From Mesostigma viride (taxonomy: Eukaryota > Streptophyta > Mesostigmatophyceae > Mesostigmatales > Mesostigmataceae), in NCBI GenBank assembly GCA_009746045.1, contig RPFO01000310.1, forward strand, positions 3,850,661-3,914,660: 64,000 bases of DNA. Direction: 5' to 3'. Shown here piece after piece: positions 31,486 through 42,969 of this stretch. The translations under genes were made by a program, and so were the position numbers. How positions within the stretch are numbered: position 1 is the stretch's first letter; each line of letters starts with the position of its first letter. A model generated the notes under the pieces. The model was not told the origin of the DNA and ran no database searches. It was given only the letters and a program-made list of their open reading frames with translations.

Positions 31486-33208
31486 CTCGTCGTCTGTCCC
31501 TGGTCCTCTACGGAGGACTGAGTTGAACTCAGTCCTCTCTAGAGGACCGAGTTTTTGGGTTTCGTAGAAAATTCGCCCCGGTCAGAATGTTTGACAAAAA
31601 AATTCTCTCAAAATTTATTCAAATACTACGTGAAAAGATCTTTCTTGGACATATTTTTGGGATTTTTTTCGATTTGGTATGCGCGGCTAACTGTACGGTC
31701 AAAGTACAGGTGGTAAGGGTACTTTTCCACGTGAAACGCGTGTTCCGGAAATGCACGACCTAGCCATGGCGGCTCGCGCCCATGCACGCAGTTTACGTTT
31801 GCGGACGAGTTAGCCGTCCAAACTCAGGAAATAGATTTAACATGCCCTAAAGATGATATGAATCAATTTTTAGCTCGCGGGGATGCGATTTACCCGGTGT
31901 CGGCACTGTTCTTGCTGGAAAAAACTGCGATAAGGCAGGTCGACGGAATTGATGACTGCGCTTGCTTTCCGGCGCAATTTCAATGGCTGATAGGTTTCTT
32001 TCTACATTTTAACATGAGTTGTATTAGAATAAATTGAGTGACAGTATAGATTTGATGATTTCGACCATTCTGTCACGTCATGGTCTATGTGCCGCAAAGT
32101 GCCACTTTTGCGGGCACCGCCTGGGCCAAGGTAACGCCAGCCGTGCCAGGTAAAGCCGGATAATCGTTGCCTCTTCGTTTCTTGATGTTCTTACATGAGT
32201 TTAAGCTTGCGAGGCGTTGTCAGGTTCAAGTCTTGATGCTCTTTCTTGACCGTTGCCTGCCCCTCTCTAAAACCCCCTTTTCAGATGATGTTAGCAGGCA
32301 TTTGCCTTAACCCAGTGTAGTTGTGCAGGGTTTTAGGAGCTGTGCAGGTTTAAATACCTTCATAGATGTTAGTTATTCTTTTGTTGCTACGTTCATACTG
32401 CATGATTGTGTTGCCACGGGCTGCGTCAAGGGTGCATTCAAGCTTTTACGGGTGAGTGAAAAGTCTTGGTGACAAACCACTGCCATCATGTGCCAGCAAC
32501 TATGTTGGCCACATCATGGCAAGGCAAAACAGTTATAGCCATATCTATTGTTGTTAGAAACAATGGAAATATGCTTAACCTATACCCATTATATTGGTGG
32601 TTCACAGTTATAACATAACCCTTTGTTGGTAGGTATCCAAGCCCATTCCCTACATGCATGCATAGGCTCTCACTACATGATAAGGTATGATATACCTGAA
32701 GTATGATGATGCAAGTGTGTTGTCCTGTAATGCTTGAAGGGAAATGAGTTGATTGGGATGGTTGGTGGCCACGGTGATGTAGTATGACCGCACTTACATG
32801 CTAGCAAAGTTAGCAAAAGCCCCATTCCTCTCCTGAGGACTGAGAGTTTTTTAATTGTTTCAGGCAGTTGCAGTGGCCAAATCGAGCCCAGTTTTTTTCC
32901 ACGTTTCAAGAACTATATTGTTTACATGCCTATATTTTTTCTTCATGCACCAGGATTTGATTGAATTTTTCCCACTCGTTCTTATCCCGAAAAATGCAAA
33001 TTCGCGAGGGGTGCCCAACGTCCGTGTAATTTTCAGGTGTTCGGGTCAAGTTTTCACATATGCAGTATTTTTGCCAACAAAATGATATCTAGTACACCCC
33101 AGATCCACATCAAAACATTTGGGATGGACCCCCCACCTAGTCGCTACACGCGGTTGAAAATTGTCAACTCAGTCCTCCTGTGAGGACTGAGTTGGGACAG
33201 ACGACGAG
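31486..33208. mobile_element. Non-autonomous DNA element with TTAA target duplication
   Basis: 1723 bases between TTAA at 31482-31485 and 33209-33212. Perfect 15-bp terminal inverted repeats CTCGTCGTCTGTCCC (31486-31500; reverse complement 33194-33208). The empty site (AGTATTAAATAATGCG) is preserved in the other tandem copy at 30092-30105. Both ends have subterminal hairpins built from AACTCAGTCCTC: a 47-bp palindrome at 31502-31548 and a 13-bp-stem hairpin at 33165-33194. No transposase-sized frame. TTAA duplication is typical of piggyBac, but these termini are not the usual CCC start, so the superfamily is open. Confidence 0.88.
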
Positions 33209-33845
33209 TTAAATAATGCGTAGGTTGTTCTTTTCAGGGGCACTGCACCTCACGCCCCGTTCCGCCCGGGTATAATCAACCCAAGCGCGGAACGCACATT
33301 TTATTTAATTCATTTTTCAACCATGCACTATATTGCATCTACTAATCACAAAAGCTCTAGCCAAACAGCTACGAGTAAACACTACGACCTATAAGCCGCT
33401 CATCCAGCGGCCTCTTGTTCCCGCATTCACGTATAGAAGAAACTCCGTTCAAAGAACCCCGAAAAGTTTAAACAAATATCGTCTGCATCATCCCCCAACC
33501 GTTAAGCACTGGATGGGGATGTAATCCTCATCCGAGCTGTCCTCTACTGTAATGGCAGACGAGGCGGTAGTGTAGCGGCTATCCTCAGGACCAATAACCT
33601 CCACCTGCGGACTTCTACCCTGGCTAGCAACGGGCCGCGGGGCCCGTGGGGAGAAAACAGGAGCATACCCCTCGGACAGGTGCTTATCGGAAGGTGCTAA
33701 TGGGCACGATGCTAGCTATCAAGTTCCTAGTTACAGGGTTGCATGTGGGCACCACGGCCCAAATCGCTATGAATGCCATACGCGGTCACACGCGGAGCCC
33801 GGCCCCACAGACTTGGGGGTGGTCTCCTTAATCACTACTTGCCAT

Positions 33846-33942
33846 TGAATTGAATTGAATTGAATTGAATTGAATTGAATTGAATTGAATTGAATTGAAT
33901 TGAATTGAATTGAATTGAATTGAATTGAATTGAATTGAATTG
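33846..33942. repeat. (TTGAA)n microsatellite, tail of family C element
   Basis: About 19 pentamer copies exactly where the tail of the minus-strand element should be, directly inside its target duplication. Confidence 0.93.
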
Positions 33943-33997
33943 TAACATAACTCCGTTGGGAGTATATGTAGCACATATACTATATGATCAGAATATG

Positions 33998-34224
33998 CGC
34001 CCGCGTGTGCAGTCCCGCGGGAGGCACGCCAGATAGCTCCCCCTCGGGCAGCGTGCGGCTGCCTAGATAGATGTTGTAGCTAGAATGCTGTTAGGTAGAT
34101 GTAGTATGTAGCCAATGTAGATAGATTAGACCGGTAGGAATGTTTGCACCCATCCATCCATCCATCGGGGTTAATGCTCCGTGACTCCCCAACGGGAGCA
34201 CGAGTCTAATTAATTAATTAATTA
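33998..34224 (+). mobile_element. LINE-E 3' end, 5'-truncated insertion
   Basis: 227 bases bounded by ATCAGAATATG (33987-33997 and 34225-34235), inserted in the 3' UTR of the family C element. Ends with the stem-loop at 34181-34201 and a (TTAA)n tail. Matches 55563-55800 (minus) and 58845-59072. Confidence 0.9.
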
Positions 34225-35261
34225 ATCAGAATATGTAGCCCATAGCCCAGAGAAGGGGCATATGGCCTATCATACATTCTAAGCTACTTCCTGCAAGGGT
34301 GGGAATGGAAACAACACTTGCTCTAGGTGCACTAGGGCACCTGCACCACCCAGAGTTTCAGGCAACACCCAGCTAAGGGGAGCCTGTCATAGGTGGGGAA
34401 GATCAGCACAGCTATACAAGAGCTACCTAGGGCATGGCTTCTCAGCAGGGAGTGACTCCCTGCATGGGCACGGCATAATTAAATAAAGCTAGGCATCATC
34501 TGGAGGGTGGCTCATCATAGGTGCACACAGGTACATGACTAAAAAGGCTAGGCCTCAGCTGGTATAGTGCCTGTAGTAGGCGGGCATGTACAAGGCCACT
34601 GTCTAACTATTCTACACTGCTGCTGCTGTATTCCCCTAGGCTGGGGCTTCTGGGGTCGCTGGGGCCGCGGGGGTCGAGGGGGTCGCGTGCCAGGGCTTGT
34701 GGCCGACGTAGATGGCCGCCCCCTTCCATGCAGTACACCGGCTGGCCCGCCTTGGTCTGCCGGAGCTGGAGGTAGGTCGGCCATATAGCTCTCGTCGCCG
34801 TTGTTGCTGCGCCAGGGTCAAGTCGTCGTCCACGGTGAAGGGAGTCTTCTCGAGCCGCTTGCGGCGTCGGAGAAACGAAATCTTGTCCGCTGGGCTCTCA
34901 AAGATGAGAAGAAGCGGAGGCGCCCCTGCCTTACCCCGCGCGCGAGGGAGGCGGTGGGCGGTCAGCTTAATCTCACCAAGAAGGCCCATGCGTGCAAGGA
35001 TTTTGCTCTCAAACGCACGTGCAAGCTTCTCGGAATTCTCACCTTCCTCCATGTCGAAGTTCTTGAGTATGGCGTTGAGGCTGCGCTTGGCGCGAGCTCG
35101 GCCTCCTCGCGGAGGTCAAGCGTCTGCCGCTGGAGCTGGGCTGCGACGGCGGAGGTGGTGGAGGTGGTATGTTGAATTGAGCATGTCCGCCCAGGTTGTG
35201 ATGGGAGGAGCATCGCCGGCTATCTATTATCATCGACATATATTACTTGCCATCTATCCTT

Positions 35262-36756
35262 CCGCGCCGCGCTGGACCCACACCTGGGTGAGTCTCAGAT
35301 GGGTTTCCGTCGTGGTCGTAACACTGTCATGGCTGTGTTTGTCGCGCGCCGGTTGATGGAGGAGGTGCGTCGACTTCCCCCTGACAGTTTGCCGCTGGTC
35401 TTCATTTTTGTTGACTATATCAAGGCCTTTGACACGGTTCTCTGGGAGGCTCTTTGGGCCATCCTAGCTCTGGATCGGGTACCACCTGCGTTTATTGCTG
35501 CCATTCGCCGTCTGTATGAGGGTTCACAGGCAGTAGTGCGGACTGCGGAGGGCACCACTCCACCATTCCCCCTTCACCACGGGGTGTGGCAAGGTTGTGT
35601 CCTGTCTCCATACCTGTTCATTATTGTCGTGGATCACGTCATGCGCCGGGCACGTGCGCGCTTTACTGCTCTTAAGGGGTTCGAGCCAGGCTTGGACATC
35701 CTTAACGTGAAAGAGCACGGCGGGGTTAGACCTGGTTACCGCCTTGCCGACCTGATTTATGCGGATGATACCACCCTCATCGAGAGCCCCGAGCACATTC
35801 AGACCTGGCTGGACTGCCTGGGCCTGGAGGCGCGGGCGGTGGGGCTGGAGATTAGTGTCAAAACTGAGGCGATGGTGATAGGAGCATCCAGTAAACCACC
35901 GCTGCCGCGCCTGCTCGACGGGACGGAGGTCCCGTTCCGCGACCGCTTCAAGCTGTTGGGGAGCTGGCTTCCTGACACCGCCGACGATGTACGTGGACAC
36001 CCGCATCGGCCTTGCCTGGGCCAAGCTCCGTTCGCTCACACCCTACTGGCGCTCGAAGGGCCTTAACGGGCACCGCAAGCGCATGCTCTTCAAGGTCCTC
36101 GTCCTCACGGTGCTCACGTATGGCGCCGAGGCGTGGACCCTCCCACCCAAACTGGCAGCTCGGCTCGACGGCACAGTTTACAGGATGCTCCGGCAGGTCC
36201 TTAATGTAGTTTTTTCCGAGCGTCCGTCATCAGAGTCTTTGTATCATGGCATGCCTCGTGTTTCGGACGAGATTAGGCAGCGTAGGATAGCATTTGTAGG
36301 ACACCTTGCACGCACCAGCCAGGTCGACACCACCCTCGGTCTGGCCGGCCCCCAGAGGCTTGGACAGCCAGGGCGGCACATTCTGACCTGGCCTGGCCCC
36401 AAGGACATTCCCAAAAGGGTAGGGAAACCTGTCACGAACTACGTTCAGATGTTGCTGGACGACCTAGTGGTCCCAGCCCAGTTTGAGCACCGCATCCACT
36501 CTCTCTCCCGTCTTTGGACTGCCATGCAGGACAAGACGCGGTGGAAGAAGATTGTCAAGGCGCACACGCCCGACCCTGTGGGCAAGCCACCTCCCCCCAA
36601 GCGGAGGAGGCGTTTTGATGAGTAGTGCAGTTAGGATTTTCTAGATAGAGTTCTAGGATAGTTCGATCACGCGGCTTCCTCCACCCCATCCATCATGAAA
36701 TATGTGCTACATGACCCGGCCCCCCACGGAGGCATGTTATAATTTAATTTAATTTA
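35262..36756 (+). mobile_element. LINE-B, 5'-truncated, reverse transcriptase to 3' end
   Basis: Bounded by ATCTATCCTT (35252-35261 and 36757-36766). It begins inside the reverse transcriptase domain ([15 protein letters not shown]) and contains [23 protein letters not shown] and YADDTTL. One frameshift near 35985 separates it from a second frame (35987-36625) that runs to the native stop after KRRRRFDE. Then come the 3' UTR, the stem-loop at about 36708-36735 and the (TTTAA)n tail. It lies directly against the family C element and overlaps its duplication by 2 bases. Confidence 0.92.
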
Positions 36757-36929
36757 ATCTATCCTTGCGAACCATCGATCTGCCTTCATATTGCAGATAA
36801 ACCTGGAGGCTGCCCAGGTGTGAGCCCGACTCGTCTAGGGAAGCACATGTATATATATGTCCATGCCTAGTCTATCACTGAAAGTTTCGGCAAATTAAAA
36901 TGGCTTACGGCCCCTGAAAGCTTCGGCGA

Positions 36930-39120
36930 AAATGGCTGACGGCGTTATCAAGGACTGAGACAACCATAACGACTGAGCCAGACGGCGTTATGGCTGACTC
37001 AGATCTTTTGCGTCCAGCTAGATGAGCCCAAAATTCAGTCAGATCACTTCCATTCAATGCGCCTTTGTAAAATGCACTCACCAGTACACTCCGTTACGGC
37101 TGAAACGCAGTATTGAAAAAGTTACCTCGTGACAAGCAGCTATGACGACTCCGAAAGCAAAACGAGGTTTGGAAAAGGAGCTTTCCGGCCACTCGCCATC
37201 GTCCTTGCCAAGCAGTGCCCGGATTCGTCTGGGCCCGCAAACCCATCGCCAGCAAACCCATCGCCAAGCGCCTCGCCAGAGCCCAAGAAAACCTGCTAAG
37301 ACAAACACTGAAATGGCGACAGTCCCTAGACTACGCAAGCTTTTGGCTTTCAGCGGCTGGCTGAGACTGACTACGGAACACTGCGCCTAGATAGTCCAGT
37401 ACTTAGCACTGGAACGCCAAGCTCTGTCCACGGGCCCGTTGGGCCCATCCCCGCCGATGACCTGGAGGAGTTCCTCGCCCTGCCTGAGGACAGCCATCGC
37501 CTCGCTATCCATCCTGTTTGAACAGCTTCTTCCAGCTAACTTAACGCCACATCGTCGCTAGCTGCTAAGCTCCGCAAACTAGCTCGGCCTGCGCAGCCGG
37601 CAGCGGCACATCGGCTCGGACCTCCCCCTGCAAGGATGACATCCCAGCAGTGCTGGATCCTTGAGGGGCACGTGACCTGGCCGTTCGCCGATCAAGAAGC
37701 TGACCAGTCGCTGAACACGACACTAGCAACACGGTGGAGGCCCGGGTCTCCAACGTGGAAGCCAAGGTTGCCCACAAGCTCCAACCTCAGCTCACGGCGC
37801 TGCAGACCGCGGCGCAGGGATCTGAGGCGCACCAGTTGCACTTGTCTCTCGCCTAATGAAATCAGGTGGAGGGCAAGTGCGGCCTGCTCGTGAAAAAGCT
37901 AGAATCCATCACCGCCCAACAAACCGACGCCCTGGCCGCGCAGGTCGACCCGGCGATTGCAGTGCAGACGGCCACCATCGCAGCCTAGCCCATGCACCCG
38001 GCCGGCCGGCTGATGATAGCCTCACGCCGCACTCGGACCTACGCGGACCTGCTGCGGTCAGCGACCGCCTCGACCACGGACGCCATCGCTACGAAACTCC
38101 AGGAGCTTGAGGACCTTCGCCAGGCAAAACCGAACGGGCCGGAGGCCACCGACCGCGCTAGCTCGCCGCGAATGCCGAGTGGTGCTGCGCCGTTAATTTC
38201 CCCACTGGAAGCCAGGTGAGACGTCAACCACCCTTGCCAACGAGCTCAAGGACCAGCTTCTTACCCTCATGGGCCTGGTAGGTGATCGAGGTAGAACTGC
38301 GCGGGTGCCACCGCCTTGGCACTCACGGGATCACGAGGCGGCTCCCCCCCCAGTCTAGCTGCTCACCTTCCCGGCCTCCCGGCCCCGCTGAGGACAAGCC
38401 TGAGTGGTTCCTTTCTCGTCGCAATTAAGAGGTTGCACGACCTCACCTGGACGCTGGACGACGACCTGACCGGCCCCGCTCAGTGCTCAGCAGCAGCGAC
38501 ACGACCTGTGGCCTGACTGATATACCTGAGTCCGCCACAATATCAGGCCCCCCAGAAGCCCAAGGTGTACTGGAGGGCCGGGCGGGGACCTGATGATCAA
38601 CCATGCACAAGATGTGGACGCCCCCTCGGCCCTCAGTGCCGGGGCTAGAATACGGCCCTAGCTTGTAATCATTAGTAGTCACTGCTATCACCATGGCAGC
38701 CATATGCATGCTTAGAATGTTTGGGCCTATAGCCGTGCCACCATCACTCCTGGTCAACGTACGTGCACCGAGCTAACGCATGTGACACAACCAGTTACCA
38801 GCCATCATGCATAGCCTTAGTTAGCTAAGTAGCCCTTGTGTACAGCCATGCTACGTCAGGACTTCCTGGCTATGATCTGCTTACTCAGTTGCCCACGCGC
38901 TCCTTGTTATGACTATATATGCTCACATGGGTCTTATCTTGCACCCGTGGACAGAACTTGCCGGATCGTCTATCGTGTCCGATTGCTGCTGTGGCATGCC
39001 TCCGGCATGAAGGAGAAAGGGGGTCTCTGCCCTTTCTTCCTGTTGCCGTGCACATACATGCAGGGATTAAAAGCTCGGTGCTCCGTGAAGTCCTCCCCAA
39101 CAGGAGCACGAGTTGAATTC
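36930..39120 (+). mobile_element. ORF1-only retroelement, family D, longest copy
   Basis: A 5' UTR with GGCTGACGGCGTTAT and AATTCAGTCAGATCACTT, shared with 41640-41830, leads to an ORF1 start near 37142. ORF1 is broken by frameshifts; recognisable parts are ITAQQTDALAAQ, SATASTTDAIATKLQE and DLTWTLDDDLT near 38437-38470. After ORF1 there is only a ~500-base 3' UTR, a diverged stem-loop at about 39083-39113 and the end. No endonuclease or reverse transcriptase. The 5' border is approximate. Confidence 0.7.
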
Positions 39121-39639
39121 ATTATGGAAAGTCCACGGGTGGCAGCCCGGCCGCGCGCGACCTGGGGCACGCCAGGTGAGGACAAAACGTCCACTGAGGC
39201 TAGGCGGGCTTGGTGCCATGGCTATCTATAGTCCGGCTATCTAATGTGTCTACCTGATCTATGCGGGCCAGGTGCGGGGATGCATTTAATATAATTTAGT
39301 GTACAGCACTCGTGATTACATTTGAAAGTGAATGTGAAATTTGTGCACAAGTTTTATATCGAGCACAAGGTCCTATATAGTGATCGGAAAGCTATGTGTC
39401 GATGTACAGCTTAGCTTCTTTTAATTCAGCAGGATCCAGCAGTACGTCTCCAGCAGGCTCTTCTTGCTCATCGCATCATTGCAACAATGGTCGGCAGCCC
39501 TGCATGCGCGGCATGCACTGAGCTAGCGGGAGTTTGGCGATCGAAGTGCACCACAAGATGTATCTCAAGATACCACAAGCCGGCTCTGGACACTTGATAT
39601 CGATCTGGTTGCTCGATCCCACCGTCACAACTCTAGGCG
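39121..39639. other. No recognisable gene or element
   Basis: AT-richer sequence between retroelement remnants; nothing supported. Confidence 0.5.
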
Positions 39640-40116
39640 ATGACGGACATCAGTCCAGTAAAAGTTACCCGGAAGTCCTTCCGGCCAGCCACTTGCTTGG
39701 ACGACGACTGTAGTCTGTAACTCGGAATTCCTTCTTTCCTCCAACTGAACGACGGAACCCATTTTGGGCGAACCAACCGCTGAGGCTCCTTCCCGCGGTC
39801 AGCTAGGGAGCTTCTGCTGGTGTTCTGCAACCGCGTTCTCCGATGAGCCCCCGCTCGTGGATTGCATGGCAGACGGCCATCCGATCGGTCATGCTGCGTG
39901 TACAAGCAAGAGTCAAGAAGAGCTCTGGTGCTGACTCCGGTAACTACCAGGGTGTCTGCCTAGCTCCAGAGCCGCGCTGTTCAACAATAAAAGGTGTTCC
40001 CGCGCATGATGCTGCTATAGGCTCCGCGCTGCGCTGGCCCTTCACCTGCATGCATGGGTAAGTCTCAGATGGTTTACTTGGGTTTCCTTCCTTGGCCGGT
40101 ACGGCCGCACGCCCGC

Positions 40117-40217
<101 letters not shown>

Positions 40218-40294
40218 GGCTCTGTCATGCATGGCAGTCTTCAGTGTCGCGCGCAGGCTACTACTGAGTGGATCCGCGGGCGCATTGGTCCTGA

Positions 40295-40935
40295 TTAATT
40301 AATTTAAAAAACTCGTGCTCCCGTTGGGGAGTCACGGAGCACCGAAGTGATTTTAATCCCTGTGTGTGCACTGTCAACATGTAGAAAGGGCAGAGACCCC
40401 CTTTCTCCTTCATGCATGCCAAAGGCATCAGTGCCACAGCTGCAATCGGACTCGGTATAATATATAAACGGTCCGGCAAGGTCTGTGGGTGCAGTAAGAC
40501 CCATGTGAGCATATCGATATAACAAGGAGCGTGGGCAAGTACATAATATGAGCATAGCCAGGGCGTACGTAGCATGACTGTACAAGGACTAAGCTACTAA
40601 GGCTATTATGGCTGGTGTACCGCGTGTTAGCGGTGCACGTGACTAGGTATGGTGGCACAGCTAGGCAAACATTCTAAGCATGGCTGCCATGGCGGCATGG
40701 TGACTACCAATGGACACAAGCTAGGGCTATTATTCTAGCCCGCTGGGGGCGTCCACATCTTGTGGTTGATCATCAGGTCCTTGCCCCTCCAGTACACCTT
40801 GGGCTTCTGGGGGTCCTGCTTGTGGCGGAGGTATTCTGGCCACAGGTCGCGTCGCTGCTGCTGCTGAGCGGCCCGGGTCAGGTCGTCGTCCAGCGTCCAG
40901 GTGAGGTCGTGTGCACAACCTCTTGCGACGAGATC
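40295..40935 (-). mobile_element. ORF1-only family D element, 5'-truncated
   Basis: Minus strand: LHDLTWTLDDDLTRAAQQQ and WRGKDLMINHKMW, a stop near 40738, a 3' UTR of about 430 bases, the stem-loop at 40315-40335 and a TTAA-type tail. It sits inside the LINE remnant 39640-41480; target duplication not resolved. Confidence 0.75.
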
Positions 40936-41639
40936 GTTGTGTCCTGTTCCCATACCTGGACATTCATTATTGTTGTGTGGGGATCACGCCATGCGCCATG
41001 CAGGCACGTGCGCACTTTGCTGCTCTTAAGGGGCCGGTTCGCGCCTGCATGGCTTGGCGGACATAGTCCTTTATGACCACCGCGGTGATGGAGGGCGGCG
41101 GTACCCAGTAGAGCTGTCTGGGTATCGAGCTTGTCCGACTTGATTTATGCGGACGACACCACCCTCATGCATTGAACGGCCCGAGCACAATTTCAGACCT
41201 GGTTGGACTGTCTGGGGCGTTAATTGGAGGCTTGTGGGCAGTGGGGCTGGAGATAAGCGTCAAAACCAAGGGGATGGCGATCGGTATTACCAGTTGCCCA
41301 ATGCTTCCCCGGCTGCTGGACGTACGGGTCTGAGGTGCACTAGAGTTAGCTAGCGCTAGCTAGATTTTCGCGGCTCAGTTCCCACCCACCCCCACCAGCT
41401 AGGCATGCATGGAATACGTGCTATACATGATCTCCCAACGGAGTCATGTTATATAATTTATTTCATATTTATTTTTATGTGTTCACGAGCATTGCAAGCA
41501 TTACTATGGAGACGCCAGCAAACAGGTGCCCAGTGCTAGGCGAGACACATAGCTAGGCTCGTAGATATCTGCTGGCTACTGGTAAGGCTATATATGCATG
41601 CTACTTTCTACCCTGAATTGGCGTTGCACATGCATGGTA

Positions 41640-42969
41640 AGGCTAGGAGATCAATCGTACGTAGCGGCTGCCGCAGCGGCTGACGGCGGAGCTCAGAAAT
41701 TTTGCATCAGATCGAGCCCAGAATTCAGTCAGATCACTTGCATTCGATGCGTCTTTCTAAGACACACCCACCAGTATAATTGGTTACGGCTGATACATGA
41801 AAAAGTTACGCAAGTGACACGATTCAGGCTATGGCGACCCCCAAATTGCTAAACGTTTGGAAAAAGGAGGTGTCCGGCTCCCAGCCCAACCCACTTGCCC
41901 TTGTCCTCGCTCAGCCACCCGGATAAACCGCCCATTCATTGCCAAGCGCCTCCCTAGAGCCCAACAACCCCCAGGCCACGAACACAAATGGCGCATTTAT
42001 TACCCCGGCTATAAAAAGTTTTCTCTCACCCATTGGCTATGCCTGACCAAGGAAGACAGTGCCGAAATCGTCTACTTAGCACAGGAACGCCAGCTCATAT
42101 GGGCCCAATGATCGCCGCCTCCGCCGTGGAGTAGTTTCTCACCCTTCCGGGGAGCTGACCCATCGCCTCGCTATATCCTGTGCCGGCTGGCAGCTTTTTT
42201 CAGCTCAACGAACGCGCTCTTGTCGCTGCGCTCCACAACCCATCATACCCCCCAGCACCAGCAGCCACACCGGCCCCCCTTCCACAGCAAGGATGACATC
42301 CGCGCAGTGCTGGAGGAGCACATGACCGGGCCGCTGGCGGAGAAGCTGATATCGCTTCAGGACCACGACGCTTAACACGGTGGACGCCCGGGTCTTCAAT
42401 GCGGAAACCAAGGTCGCCCACAAGCTCCAAAACCCAGCTCACGGCACTGCAGACCGTGGCGCAGGCTTCTGATGCACATGCCGCCCTACTCTCTCACCTC
42501 AACCAGGTGGTGGGCAAGTGCGGCCTTCTCATCAAGAAGCTGTAAGCCATCACTGCCCGATTAACCGAGGCCCTGGCCACGCAGGTCCCGGATATTGCGG
42601 CGCAGACGGCCTCCATCGCTGCCCAGCCCACGCGGCAGGCAGACGGCAGCCTCTCGCCGCACTCCTACGCCGGGACCTACTGCGGTCAGCGACCACCTCG
42701 ACCACGGACGCCATCGTCACGAAGCTGCAGGAAATGGAAGCCCATCGATCGCCGAGCAGAATGAACGCGAGGACACCGACCGTGCCCCCCGCCAATGCAA
42801 AGTGGTGCTGCGTTGTTTCACCCAGCCGCCAAGGGAGACAGCAGCATCTCTTGAGGATGAGCTCAGGAGCAAGCTCCTACCCAACTGGACCTCGAAGGTG
42901 AAATAGAGCTGCTTGGGCACCGCCTTGCCCACTCACGGGACAAGGCGGCACCCCCACCAGTCCCGCTTC
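41640..42969 (+). mobile_element. Family D 5' UTR and ORF1 N-terminal half
   Basis: Shares with 36930-38250 the GGCTGACGGCGG leader, AATTCAGTCAGATCACTT, and ORF1 segments around QTASIAAQPTRQADGSLSPH. It is interrupted by frameshifts and stops before the DLTWTLDDD region, so its 3' end is missing. Confidence 0.65.

Larger units (their letters stand above)
29770..33461 (+). mobile_element. Tandem pair of an unknown mobile element
   Basis: Copy 1 is 29770-30349, copy 2 is 30351-33461; each starts TTCATGTCCCACG and ends GTTCAAAGAACCCCG, with a single A between them and at the outer borders. Shared left block about 128 bases, shared right block about 420 bases, apparently identical. Copy 1 has the middle (copy 2, 30479-31313, GC-rich) replaced by about 35 bases. 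Copy 2 also carries the TTAA element 31486-33208. No terminal inverted repeats or long duplication. Two hairpins near the right end: CGTTCCGC/GCGGAACG, and GCCGCT/AGCGGC. The single-base junction suggests a circular or rolling-circle intermediate; the class is not recognised. Confidence 0.7.
29677..33698 (-). mobile_element. LINE-A 3' fragment hosting later insertions
   Basis: Bounded by the 12-bp duplication AATGGGCACGAT (29665-29676 and 33699-33710). Left part 29677-29769: (ACTT)n tail and hairpin. Right part 33462-33698: 3' UTR and the last ORF2 codons. They join seamlessly against the LINE-A copy at 14510-14740 once the sequence 29770-33461 is removed. Confidence 0.88.
33846..35243 (-). 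mobile_element. ORF1-only retroelement, family C, 5'-truncated
   Basis: Bounded by TACTTGCCAT (33836-33845 and 35244-35253). On the minus strand: ORF1 from about the coiled-coil segment (LDLREEAELA) through an RRM-like part to TPFTVDDDLTLAQQQ and WKGAA, then a 3' UTR, the stem-loop near 33944-33970 and a (TTCAA)n tail filling 33846-33942. A LINE-E tail is inserted at 33998-34224. No ORF2 is present. Confidence 0.87.

Noticed and set aside
29770-33461. DIRS-type split direct repeats
   Set aside because: The block order fits two tandem copies with one internal deletion, and no reverse transcriptase or tyrosine recombinase frame is present.
29770-33461. Classical Helitron
   Set aside because: No TC start or CTRR end, and the insertion point is not between A and T in the expected orientation.
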